Position numbers and translations under genes: made by a program
Notes under the pieces: generated by a model
Told to the model about the DNA's origin: nothing
What the model saw: the letters and a program-made list of their open reading frames with translations, nothing else
Database searches by the model: none
Shown here: one piece after another, positions 7,099 to 15,419 of the stretch
Position numbering within the stretch: the stretch's first letter is position 1
Layout: the number at the start of each line of letters is the position of its first letter
From: Gracilaria caudata
Taxonomy: Eukaryota > Rhodophyta > Florideophyceae > Gracilariales > Gracilariaceae
NCBI GenBank assembly: GCA_030374735.1
Contig: JASCIV010000512.1
Span: 1-17,764, forward strand
Length of the DNA: 17,764 nt
Direction of reading: 5' to 3'

Positions 7099-10000
7099 CT
7101 ACCACTCTTCAGGGAGCTGGACATTTGGGGACACCAGCACATAAACCGCATCGCGTTCCGACACCAAAGTGAACGCCTCCGGGTTAGTATACACATAGGG
7201 TAATACATTATCCCCACCGGGCAGTTCCCTGTATATCGTAGTTCGTCTTGATGACGGGCAGGTGTACTTATGATGAGCATCATTTCCATAGCCTTCACTG
7301 CTCCACTCTGATGACACAGCCTGTCCAGATACCACGCTTTCTGCCATTCGATATAACTCTGGTGGAATGTGTATTCCATCCTCTACTTCTCCGTCCTCAC
7401 CACTTCCGGATCCAGAATTGCCAGATGTTGAATCAATGACAAACCTATCCTGCGTCCCTATAGCACCATATCCACCACTTCTCTGCCTGGCGCGTGTCCC
7501 CAACAACCCACTTCGCTCATTACCACCATTTCTTCCTTCGACACCATCCTGTGGGAGAACATCGTTGGCGGTCTCGGGAATATCTGCCGATAATTCACCT
7601 CTGTGAATTGCGAAATCCCTTTCAAGTGATCCATCTGAACTGCCCGATATGTTTGGCCTGGGTAAGGTTCCAAACGAGGATGATCTACTGCTGTACAATG
7701 AACTAGTATTGCAATCCGAACCAGCCACAAACTGAACACGAACATTTGCATTTCCAGAGCGATACAAGCCCAATGCAATCGCGCCGTATCCGATTAGAAC
7801 TTCAAATACTTCTCGATACGTCCGTTGCCCCTCACCAATCCATTTGGCAGGGATGCTCACTGTTCGAATCCAACTTCGCCTAGCCTTCGTTTGCTTTCCA
7901 ATCGTGGCTCCAAAGATTTTTCTAACGACGGCTATGAGGCCAGGCATCGCGAATTCCCGGATGAGCAACGACATATATGTTGATGAAATTACCATCTCTC
8001 CCGAAGCGTACCTTTGCTTCTCAAAAGATTCGTCTCGAAAACCGTGCCTTAATCCGTTCATTGCCCTTCTCCGCCCTTTGTCGTCTCGGAGAGTGTCGGT
8101 GCTAGCCAAACCATTATTCGCAGATGGACCTAAAAGAATTCTAAAAGCGGAATCCCCGGCCAACGAGTGACTTTGAATTAGTGCACCATCATCTCCGTCT
8201 CGGACTCTTTGCAAAGCTCCAAACGAAGTGACCGACGGTTCTCGAGCGCTGAAGCTATTTTGCGACAAACCGTGAGCGATATTCCTATAGACCCCGGGTG
8301 CTGCTGCGAAGCTTCTATCCCCCATGAACGAAACAGAACGAGAAACACGTCCGCTTGCCGTTATAGCCCCATAGCTGAGTGTTCGGCTTGGAAACCGCTG
8401 CGTGGAGTCCCGCCTGTTTTTAAAGTTACTATTGAATCTTCCGAGTCTGTTCTTCGGCGATTGCCTTCGACGCCCCCTTTCCGTATGTGAGGCTGTTACT
8501 GCGAGCTCCACGTTTTCTTCAGGTATTCTCCCCAAAACCGCCCCTCGACGTCTTGGACGTGCCGGTGCTCTAAGAAGTTGCATAGACTCTTCAGCGTCAA
8601 GCATACTGCACACAAAGGTCTCTGAGTCTTCTCCGAGAAGGTAGTCCAAGGTCATAACTGTGAAGATTGCCTTTGCGTCCATATGGTCTATATCGTTCAC
8701 ATCCTCACATGCAAGAATAACCACAGCTTTCGCTTTTTCAAATTGAGCTCTCCGCAATGTCTTCACACTGAGAGAGTTGCCCTGGATAACTACCAACGAC
8801 GGCTGATGCGGCTCTGATTCGGCTGAATTACTGTGGTTTCTTTCAGTAGGAGACCGACGTTTATCTGACTCTCGGACACCGCTATTAGAAGCGTACACTT
8901 TCAAGTCTGCTTCTTCTTCTTCAGAAAGGCGGGAGCAAATGGCTACCACAGGGGCCTTTCCCTTTGAGAAGCTCCTTTCAATGTTCACCTGTTGCAAAAA
9001 GTAACCTAGGTTTTGAAGAGCCATACGTCCAATCGTGCATACGACAATATGGCCGGTAAGTTTCATCGGTAGCTCTTGATCACCGTGAAACATGATCACA
9101 GATTCCTCGTTCTCCGGTTTCCCAGACTGGCTTCGCGGTTTTCCGACCTGACCCTTTCTAGGTTTACGCGGGTTCCCGTGACCTTGATTTTCGAAGGAAA
9201 CGTGGTGCCTTTTCTGACGAGAGGGTGCTCTTCTTGCATCTTCTCCAACAAGCTCCTTCTCGACAGGACGACCCCGACCATCACTAGAGGAAGCGGCTAC
9301 CACGGGTATGGAGTGGGTGTCTGAATTGCTTTGCACAGCCGTTTTGAGATCTGCCAGTCTCCTCGTCCTATGGTCTTGTGAAGAGCCTGCAGTCTCGGGA
9401 GATGAAACAAATGTTCGGAAACCAGAGCTTTTCGTTACTCCCTCACCGCGTGGGACATTTTTATCCCTTGGTCGTGAGATCCTACGTTGTTCTGGGTCCC
9501 TTGGAATGCCATCAGCACTTAGTGGCCCGCCGGACATTGAAGGCAAATGCTGTCCCGACCCAGTTCTCGTGATCACAAGTGGCAATTTGTCTTGGCTTTT
9601 CATCTGTTCGGGTATGGAACTACTAGGCGCACCTCCTCTACCCTGCGTTATAGGGTTAATCAAGACTGGAATCGGATCTATAACCCGATGTGCGTCTGAG
9701 TTTGTCACAAAAGGCATTGCTCTCGAAGGTCCAAGGGAGCTCGAATTAGCCTCAAAAGGCAACCCTGTTTCTGGGGGCGTCAGACGTAGCGCTGTCCCAG
9801 GTGTGTTGGTGGTTGGTGGTGCAAACCTTTCAGATATTTCTTCTATTCGGGAAACGGAAGGTGTTTCTCCCTCTCCTGACTGAGTAGACGAAAGCTCTTG
9901 TGTCTCTGGGCCATCTTCATTATCTGAATCATCAACGTATTGGTACTCAACAGTGAGATCTCCCGTGAGGATAGCTCCTGCGCGTTCACATCTATCGTTC

Positions 10001-12012
10001 CTAGGGATTCGATCTTCTTCATCCAAGAACGGAACATCGGAGCTAACTGAAGCCGTGTCCGAGTATCTTTCTGTAACACAAGAGGCAATTGCAGCCATGA
10101 CGGTATCCAGGTATTCCGAGGAGTGAAAGGTGATTATCAAAGCAATAGAGTTGAGGTTGACGTTCGTTTCAGGTGTCACTGCTCTCCATTTCTTGTCCAT
10201 AAACCGTTTTGTTGCCACTGGAATAACACCATAGTCATACATGATAAGAGCGATTTCTGCGAATTTCCTGTTCGTGAGCTGCATTGGTAACTTGACATAT
10301 TCGAAACGGCATTCTGTACCAAGCTTATACTCCCAAGCCCATATCGGATCCTCATCTTTCAACATCGGAGTGACACGGAGAATTAAGTTCGCCAATAGCG
10401 TAGATAAGCCATTGCAGAAGACATTCTTCGCCAACAGCGACATTTCGATTTCTTGCATGCAAAGAGCCTCAGACTTTAAGTCTGATGAGCCATCATAAGA
10501 AGTGACAAGAAGTCCATCATCGTCATCGTCTTCGTCCTCGAAGTCACCCATATGTGGATTGAGTTCGTCCGCAAGTGAAGAGAATGCAGCCATATCTGAC
10601 GATGAGGGATCCATCATTTGCGAACGAAGATTCATTCCAGATACCCTTCGAGACGTAACTTCCTCGGCCTCATCGTGCTCGTCAACTTGTTCCAACGCAA
10701 AGGTGATTTGCAACATGGAATCACGAAGTGCGCACATGGAGTAAATCGGAAGATTTGGCGTGTAAGACCGAATAGTAAGAATCCGCTTAAGCGTTTCAGA
10801 GTCCTCTGCATAAGGGTCTGGATTGTGTTGATTGTTGAGAATGAATACAGCCTTCGACGTCTCAACCTGCGCGCGAATGAGGTCATCGCGTGTTACGCAC
10901 GAGCCCTCAAGATACGTGACGTTATCCCGATACTGAATGTTAGAAGTGAAAAAGTTAATCCATACCGTCTCGGACCAATTAGGCTGATCGCATATGATGA
11001 CAAGCTTCGTCTTGGCATTTCGGTCATCTCCATAAAACTCAAGGACAAACGCCTTGAGATATTCCCATTTCACGTTTCCGCATATGACGCAATGATCAGT
11101 TCCTTCGGTTTTCACGAATGAGCCCAGTCCTCGTCTCAAACCAGACACGACATCAACAACCTGCCCTATTTTACGAGAAACTAGATACGCGCCAAAGACG
11201 ATAATGAAAATAATCCACAGTCGACCTAGAAGCGTGAATGGAACAAAATCACCGTAGCCTACTGTGAATATGGTCACAACAGTGAAGTAAAAAGAGTTTG
11301 CAAGTGTCAAGTCAAAAGTAGTGCCGATTAAGGGTTCCCAAGGTTCGCCGAGCTGTTCGAAAAGTTGTAAACCCGAAGCAAATACGTAGATAAACACGAC
11401 GAACTCGAGCGCCAAACGCGTAAGCTGTCGATGGAACGGTGAACTCTTCACCATAAAGTAAATCTCAAGCGTAGGTTCTATCTGAAAGTAGCGCGAAAGT
11501 ATAACATACGCCTGGAGGAATGAAAAGTTGAGCCAATGCGTTCGTTTTGCCATGAGCAGAGACGCGAGACTGAAGATGTCCATGATAGCCTCAAAGCCAA
11601 GCACGAAGGAAACAGGGCGCGTGGCATACACGAGCTTGCAAAATATGTTGAAGAACAGAACGACAGCGACGCACTTCTGGCAGATGAGGAGCGATGGATT
11701 GATATAACCAGCATACGTTGAGTACACATACATGATGCATATGATGGTGGAAACGAGCATTCGCATGACGCCAAACGCAAACCCTCTGCTAATTCTGCTG
11801 AGGAAAGTGCCTTCGACCTTTTTTTTGAACCAAGAATGCTGAAGACGAGTATCTAGGCCATTAAAAACATAGTCAAGCGTAGGTTGAATGTACATAGGAA
11901 TGGCATACGAGTACGAGAAGGTGGCGGCCAGAAGAAAGAAGGCGAAGTAAAAGTAACAACCGAAGAGCAACAAGTGCGCGACATCGGACCAAGGGGGTGG
12001 TGAGAAAGTCAT
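7099..12012 (-). CDS. Large calcium-activated potassium channel, Slo/BK family
   Basis: One uninterrupted frame of 1637 residues encodes a K+ channel of the Slo family, expected to gate K+ efflux across a cell membrane in response to intracellular ions. Seven helices precede and form the pore in Slo1 order: S0 11-38, S1 82-103, S2 109-130, S3 134-155, S4 162-178, S5 201-220, selectivity filter TVGYGD at 250-255, S6 264-283. RCK1 starts near 305 (DHCVICG). The BK-specific region follows (STLLANL, DPIWAWEYKLG, near 536-565). RCK2 starts near 985 (LTGHIVVCTIG). The C-terminal end has the Slo-like PYVYTNPE at 1605-1612. Animal Slo1 is about 1,100-1,240 residues. The excess sits in Ser/Pro/charged linkers at about 700-984, 1150-1335 and 1440-1590. 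The S4 positions matching Slo1 arginines are uncharged, and no calcium bowl is seen in RCK2. The start is supported by an in-frame stop four codons upstream. Confidence 0.93.
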   Translation of the reverse strand: MTFSPPPWSDVAHLLLFGCYFYFAFFLLAATFSYSYAIPMYIQPTLDYVFNGLDTRLQHSWFKKKVEGTFLSRISRGFAFGVMRMLVSTIICIMYVYSTYAGYINPSLLICQKCVAVVLFFNIFCKLVYATRPVSFVLGFEAIMDIFSLASLLMAKRTHWLNFSFLQAYVILSRYFQIEPTLEIYFMVKSSPFHRQLTRLALEFVVFIYVFASGLQLFEQLGEPWEPLIGTTFDLTLANSFYFTVVTIFTVGYGDFVPFTLLGRLWIIFIIVFGAYLVSRKIGQVVDVVSGLRRGLGSFVKTEGTDHCVICGNVKWEYLKAFVLEFYGDDRNAKTKLVIICDQPNWSETVWINFFTSNIQYRDNVTYLEGSCVTRDDLIRAQVETSKAVFILNNQHNPDPYAEDSETLKRILTIRSYTPNLPIYSMCALRDSMLQITFALEQVDEHDEAEEVTSRRVSGMNLRSQMMDPSSSDMAAFSSLADELNPHMGDFEDEDDDDDGLLVTSYDGSSDLKSEALCMQEIEMSLLAKNVFCNGLSTLLANLILRVTPMLKDEDPIWAWEYKLGTECRFEYVKLPMQLTNRKFAEIALIMYDYGVIPVATKRFMDKKWRAVTPETNVNLNSIALIITFHSSEYLDTVMAAIASCVTERYSDTASVSSDVPFLDEEDRIPRNDRCERAGAILTGDLTVEYQYVDDSDNEDGPETQELSSTQSGEGETPSVSRIEEISERFAPPTTNTPGTALRLTPPETGLPFEANSSSLGPSRAMPFVTNSDAHRVIDPIPVLINPITQGRGGAPSSSIPEQMKSQDKLPLVITRTGSGQHLPSMSGGPLSADGIPRDPEQRRISRPRDKNVPRGEGVTKSSGFRTFVSSPETAGSSQDHRTRRLADLKTAVQSNSDTHSIPVVAASSSDGRGRPVEKELVGEDARRAPSRQKRHHVSFENQGHGNPRKPRKGQVGKPRSQSGKPENEESVIMFHGDQELPMKLTGHIVVCTIGRMALQNLGYFLQQVNIERSFSKGKAPVVAICSRLSEEEEADLKVYASNSGVRESDKRRSPTERNHSNSAESEPHQPSLVVIQGNSLSVKTLRRAQFEKAKAVVILACEDVNDIDHMDAKAIFTVMTLDYLLGEDSETFVCSMLDAEESMQLLRAPARPRRRGAVLGRIPEENVELAVTASHTERGRRRQSPKNRLGRFNSNFKNRRDSTQRFPSRTLSYGAITASGRVSRSVSFMGDRSFAAAPGVYRNIAHGLSQNSFSAREPSVTSFGALQRVRDGDDGALIQSHSLAGDSAFRILLGPSANNGLASTDTLRDDKGRRRAMNGLRHGFRDESFEKQRYASGEMVISSTYMSLLIREFAMPGLIAVVRKIFGATIGKQTKARRSWIRTVSIPAKWIGEGQRTYREVFEVLIGYGAIALGLYRSGNANVRVQFVAGSDCNTSSLYSSRSSSFGTLPRPNISGSSDGSLERDFAIHRGELSADIPETANDVLPQDGVEGRNGGNERSGLLGTRARQRSGGYGAIGTQDRFVIDSTSGNSGSGSGEDGEVEDGIHIPPELYRMAESVVSGQAVSSEWSSEGYGNDAHHKYTCPSSRRTTIYRELPGGDNVLPYVYTNPEAFTLVSERDAVYVLVSPNVQLPEEW

Positions 12013-12608
12013 GTGAAGAAGTCAGTTGAGAAAAGAGTTGGAACTCTACCACAGCGCAATGGCATTAACTTAAGCTGTACAAAACAGACGGCTTAGATAA
12101 GATACAACACGCTGTGCGTTCCAAAGGCGAGCACCGGCCCCTTTCACACGCGCAGCTCAGCTGTGACCACGGCGTCAGCCGCGCGCAACAGCAAGCGATC
12201 AAAGCGCAGCGCGCGTACACAACCTCGCCGGACAGCAACCGATGCCGCAGCGGTGCGCCAGACACAGCGAAGGCAGCAGCCTCGCGCGTGCGCGCGCGGG
12301 ACAGAGTGCAATGAGAGCAGTGTGCAAGAAGAACTTGGGCTGTGCGAGGACGGCGCGCACGTCACGCGCTCACGACACTGTCTGTTACGCTATTTGGCTC
12401 ATTTTGACGCCTTTTCAGCGCGCGCGCTTGGCGCACGCGACTCGACCTCCGCACAGCCGCCAGTGCACGCCCCCGCTTCCCGCCTCTTGCCTCCCGCGCG
12501 ACGCTTAGATATCATACGCCCGCCACACGGTGTGCACCCGCGCGCCGAGCTACGCCCGTCTCGAGTCTTCTCCCCCTCGGGCGGGCGTTCCCTGCATCCT
12601 ACTTCCAT
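12013..12608. other. Intergenic: K+ channel 5' region and ALG11 3' region, GC-rich
   Basis: Both flanking genes are on the minus strand, so the left part should hold the channel's promoter and leader and the right part the ALG11 3' end. Bases 12160-12460 are dense in GCGC/CGCG and CpG, much like bases 180-350. No TATA box or AATAAA was seen on the gene strand. A long plus-strand open frame crossing into ALG11 is antisense and not supported. Confidence 0.45.
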
Positions 12609-14000
12609 CTACATCCGGAAGTTTTCGTCGACCACCTTGCTGAAGCGCGTACAGAACACTTGGTCCGCAAAACGCGCGCAGCTCTTTCGCGCTTCGCCTC
12701 GAAGCCGCAACGACAGCTCATTGTCCCGCAAAACGTTGGCAACCGTATCGGCGTACTCCTCCGCCGAGCCCACCAAGAAGCCGTTCCGTCCATCGCGCAC
12801 GATGTCTGTCTCCACACCGCCGCTTCGATGCGCGACGACCACCACTCCATACGCCTGCAGTTCTACAACAGAGATGCCAAAGTGCTCGTCGCGCATCGTG
12901 TGAACGCCAATCCACGCCTTCTTCAAAGAGCGTACTAGCTCTTCACTCGAAACGTTCACTCGCACTGTCATCGCCAAACCTTCTTTCTCGGCGCTTTCGC
13001 GCAGCCTTGCGGCACGTTGGCGATCCTCCTCGTTGCGAGCACCTCCAAGCATCAGCAGTCTACATTTCACGTCCGCGTACTTTTCGCGCAATACGCGCAT
13101 CATCTGCAACTGCAACTCGTGGTTCTTCTCCGCACGGAACTGTCCTACCGACACAATCAAACCGTGCTCGCGTTCGATATCATCGTCGAGTTCCAGATCC
13201 AGCTTGCACGGTGGGAAGATGCGGTGGATGCGTCCCTTCCAAAGTGCGCGTAAATGTGCCGCGGTCCAACTCGAATTGGCCACTTTGATGTCCACAAATC
13301 GCGCGTTCAATCCGTAAAGCTTGGCAAACAGCCTGTAGTAGCCCACCTTCACAACCGTCTTCACGCGCGAAGACGCGATACTGGCATCGTTATTAAACTG
13401 TTGCTTTCGTGAGCGAACGAGAGTGAGCATGTCGGTGGAGATAGTAGGATAGTGCACGTACGCCAATGTCTCGGCGCCCAGCAGCTTGGGTACAATCAAC
13501 GAAAAGCTAAGATTGGCAGTGTCAACAAGCAGTTCGACCGGTTGTTTTGCATAGGCCTTAGCACCCACACGCAAAGCACCCAACGCTTGAAACAACAACG
13601 TGAAACGAAAATACCTTCTGCCGTCAACCAGAGGAGCAAGCTCCGAGATATCAACCGGCTCAAAGTCAATCCCAGACAGGTCAAGTCCAAACTGCGAGCG
13701 AACTCGCTCGCGAGACGTGGTCACTGCGTTAGAGACGCTCACGCCCGAGCTCTTCCATGCTGAGTAGAGCACAATGTGACTGTGTGGCCACAAATTCTTC
13801 ATCGCGATTACGGCGCACCACAGCACGCGCTCTCCGCCTCCACCGGCCAGGCAGTGCGGATGAAGAAAGCCAACCGAGCGCGATCGGCGCCTTATCTTGA
13901 TAAGATCTTTGCGCTTTCGGCGTAGGTTCTTACGGAATCCTAGCAGCGCCAGCAGCACCAGAAGCACAGCGCACCCAACCATCGCGTAGTGAGAGACCAT
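12609..14000 (-). CDS. ALG11: GDP-Man:Man3GlcNAc2-PP-dolichol alpha-1,2-mannosyltransferase (ALG11)
   Basis: ALG11 adds the fourth and fifth mannoses, both alpha-1,2-linked, to the dolichol-linked N-glycan precursor on the cytosolic face of the ER. The 463 residues begin with one hydrophobic membrane anchor (about 7-22) and a basic stretch. Then come the family hallmarks HPHCLAGGGGERVLW (47-61), AYVHYPTISTDML (180-192) and the GT4 nucleotide-sugar domain with SVGQFRAEKNHELQ (284-297). The EX7E catalytic motif is E372-HFGISVV-E380, followed by GVVVVAHRSGGVETDIV. Length is close to the eukaryotic norm, and the gene has no intron. The start ATG is supported by an in-frame stop ten codons upstream. 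It is transcribed in the same direction as RPT5 and the K+ channel but with large spacers, so there is no sign of cotranscription. Confidence 0.95.
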   Translation of the reverse strand: MVSHYAMVGCAVLLVLLALLGFRKNLRRKRKDLIKIRRRSRSVGFLHPHCLAGGGGERVLWCAVIAMKNLWPHSHIVLYSAWKSSGVSVSNAVTTSRERVRSQFGLDLSGIDFEPVDISELAPLVDGRRYFRFTLLFQALGALRVGAKAYAKQPVELLVDTANLSFSLIVPKLLGAETLAYVHYPTISTDMLTLVRSRKQQFNNDASIASSRVKTVVKVGYYRLFAKLYGLNARFVDIKVANSSWTAAHLRALWKGRIHRIFPPCKLDLELDDDIEREHGLIVSVGQFRAEKNHELQLQMMRVLREKYADVKCRLLMLGGARNEEDRQRAARLRESAEKEGLAMTVRVNVSSEELVRSLKKAWIGVHTMRDEHFGISVVELQAYGVVVVAHRSGGVETDIVRDGRNGFLVGSAEEYADTVANVLRDNELSLRLRGEARKSCARFADQVFCTRFSKVVDENFRM

Positions 14001-14001
14001 C

Positions 14002-14486
14002 TTAAAGAGGCGTTTGTTCCAAGTAAGTCACTTGTTTACCATCAAGATGACGCCAGTAAAGCAGTTGGACAATGCCAAGCTCGAGCGCGCTCAAGAGAAA
14101 GAGAGACAGATGCGCTAGGGAGCGCAAGGTTCGGAAAAGAAAGCCGGAACACGAAGGGTGATATGGAGTCAGATGGCGAGGAGCGATGAGCAGCGACTTA
14201 ACTTGGGCCGTGTCCTCCGCTTCACGATAGAACACGGCTGGTTGGCGCGGCAGGGGCGAGGCTACCGCAAGCGCACATCAACGGCTCGCCGCGTCGCTTC
14301 GGCGCGCAGCCGCGCCTCTTTCGGGAAGCAGTCCACCCACGATCCGAACTGGGAGCCGTACGCAATCACGCGTTCTGCCACTTCTTTGCTGGCAACGCTG
14401 TTGGCCAGCAGCGCACACACGCGGGCGCTTAACCCTTTAATTTCCACGCAGATATATCTACCTTTATAAGTTATGAATCATGACCC
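14002..14486 (-). other. Coding-like split frame, faintly PEX11-like; possible gene relic
   Basis: Two minus-strand open frames overlap with a one-base shift. The upstream one (open from about 14486, ending at the TAG at 14262-14264) contains SKEVAERVIAYGSQFGSW followed by a basic helix. The downstream one (ending at the TAA at 14002-14004) contains LRSLAHLSLFLLS and LGIVQLLYW, membrane-helix-like. From memory, PEX11 peroxisome-proliferation proteins share an R..I.YGS.F element near the N-terminus and an RSLA...LLQL element near the C-terminus, but normally over 100 residues lie between them and here that middle is missing. Neither frame has an ATG start, and the second stops one base before the ALG11 start codon. 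It may be a decayed gene, an incompletely spliced one, or simply ALG11 leader sequence. Confidence 0.2.
14463..14468 (-). promoter_or_regulatory. Candidate TATA box
   Basis: TATAAA (context TTATAAAGG) on the minus strand lies about 465 bases upstream of the ALG11 start codon. It could set transcription of ALG11 with a long leader, or of the split coding-like frame just downstream. Position and sequence only. Confidence 0.2.
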
Positions 14487-14533
14487 TGTTCAGGCTGTAG
14501 CTCGACAGATTAATGGAATCAAATACATGGAGG

Positions 14534-14553
14534 GAATGAATGAATGAATGAAT
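14534..14553. repeat. Tetranucleotide microsatellite (GAAT)5
   Basis: Five perfect GAAT units in tandem, followed directly by a sixth truncated unit. It lies in the ALG11-RPT5 spacer. Confidence 0.85.
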
Positions 14554-14558
14554 GAGCC

Positions 14559-14564
14559 TTTATT
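14559..14564 (-). terminator. Candidate poly(A) signal AATAAA on the minus strand
   Basis: AATAAA read on the minus strand (context GTAAATAAAGG). The nearest upstream minus-strand gene is RPT5, whose stop is about 850 bases away, so it would imply a long 3' untranslated region or an unrecognised transcript in between. Confidence 0.22.
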
Positions 14565-15403
14565 TACGGGAGGGAGGATCATCCTATTCAACATGACCGC
14601 AGTCGGCGGCGCTGCCCTTGCGCCGGCTCAATCTTAGGCATGCTACGCTATGCGTCGCCGTCCTCTAAGCAGCCCTCATGTCTCCGCTTTCTGCTTTGTG
14701 TTGCTGCGATTCGTTGCGCTTCTTTGAAATTTGTCCAACCGCCTCACCTTGTCGTGTTCCGGCTCTCAGAACGGCCCAGACGCGCGTCTGTTTCTTTACG
14801 GCGTGCATCACATCAAGCGCTCGCTCTACGAAGGTAGTTCCAGCTACTGTAGGCGCCTATTTCTTTCTGGGGCACATGCGATCCGCCTTCCCGTGGTGTG
14901 CCTGACTTCCTTTTGGAAGCGAAACGGATCTGCGTTTGGGACTCCGAAGGAGACTATCGCACCCGTAAAAGAGAGAGAGAGATTTTTTTCTGATCTATTT
15001 CTCCTCTCGTGTCCTTGCTCTGCAATTGCTGGGAATTGCCGATACGGCAATTCTCATACCTTCTCGTTACGTCCCATACTGTACCTTTTCTTAACGGCTG
15101 AGTCATTTTCCTGAGGGGTTTTTTGGCTGCTAGGCAGGTTGAGTTGTAGTGACTGCGACGTACTAGTTCATGATGGCACTCGAGAGAAGTTGCTTGTTAG
15201 TTCATACGTTCTACTTTGTGCATCAAAGCGTCGATGATCTCGCTCTCGAGCATCGCTTTTGGGGTTAGGAGCAGCGATGTCCTTCTGGGACTCAGTGCAC
15301 GGTAAAGTTCTTCCGTACGGGGGCAGCGGAGCGCTTTAGGCAGGCGCCTGCTCGGTGGCTCCTACATTTCCGAAACGACAAAGATCGCTCAAGCAGCTTA
15401 GAA

Positions 15404-15409
15404 ATAAAC
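15404..15409 (+). terminator. Candidate poly(A) signal AATAAA on the plus strand
   Basis: AATAAA in GAAATAAACG lies ten bases outside the RPT5 stop, on the opposite strand. It would only make sense for a plus-strand transcript from the 14.6-15.4 kb spacer, for which no coding evidence was found. It may be chance. Confidence 0.15.
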
Positions 15410-15419
15410 GAACTTTTGT

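Larger units (their letters stand above)
14001..15419. other. Intergenic spacer of 1.4 kb between ALG11 and RPT5
   Basis: This should carry the ALG11 promoter and the RPT5 3' end. Contents by position: coding-like minus-strand frames at 14002-14486; a minus-strand TATAAA at 14463-14468; five GAAT units at 14534-14553; a minus-strand AATAAA at 14559-14564; pyrimidine-rich sequence with a short GA run near 14971; a perfect 12-base palindrome GCAGGCGCCTGC at 15340-15351; and a plus-strand AATAAA at 15404-15409 just before the RPT5 stop. Between 14640 and 15400 I recognise no protein or structured RNA on either strand. Confidence 0.45.

Noticed and set aside
7860..7880. tRNA-like T-arm word TTCGAATCC
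   Set aside because: It lies inside the K+ channel coding frame and no cloverleaf can be formed around it; no other tRNA signal was found in the window.
9308..9883. Plus-strand open frame of 191 residues
   Set aside because: Antisense to the low-complexity linker of the K+ channel; the Ser-rich sense strand keeps the opposite strand open by chance.
12163..12903. Plus-strand open frame of 246 residues
   Set aside because: Mostly antisense to ALG11, whose minus-strand motifs are unambiguous; the remainder lies in GCGC-rich spacer.
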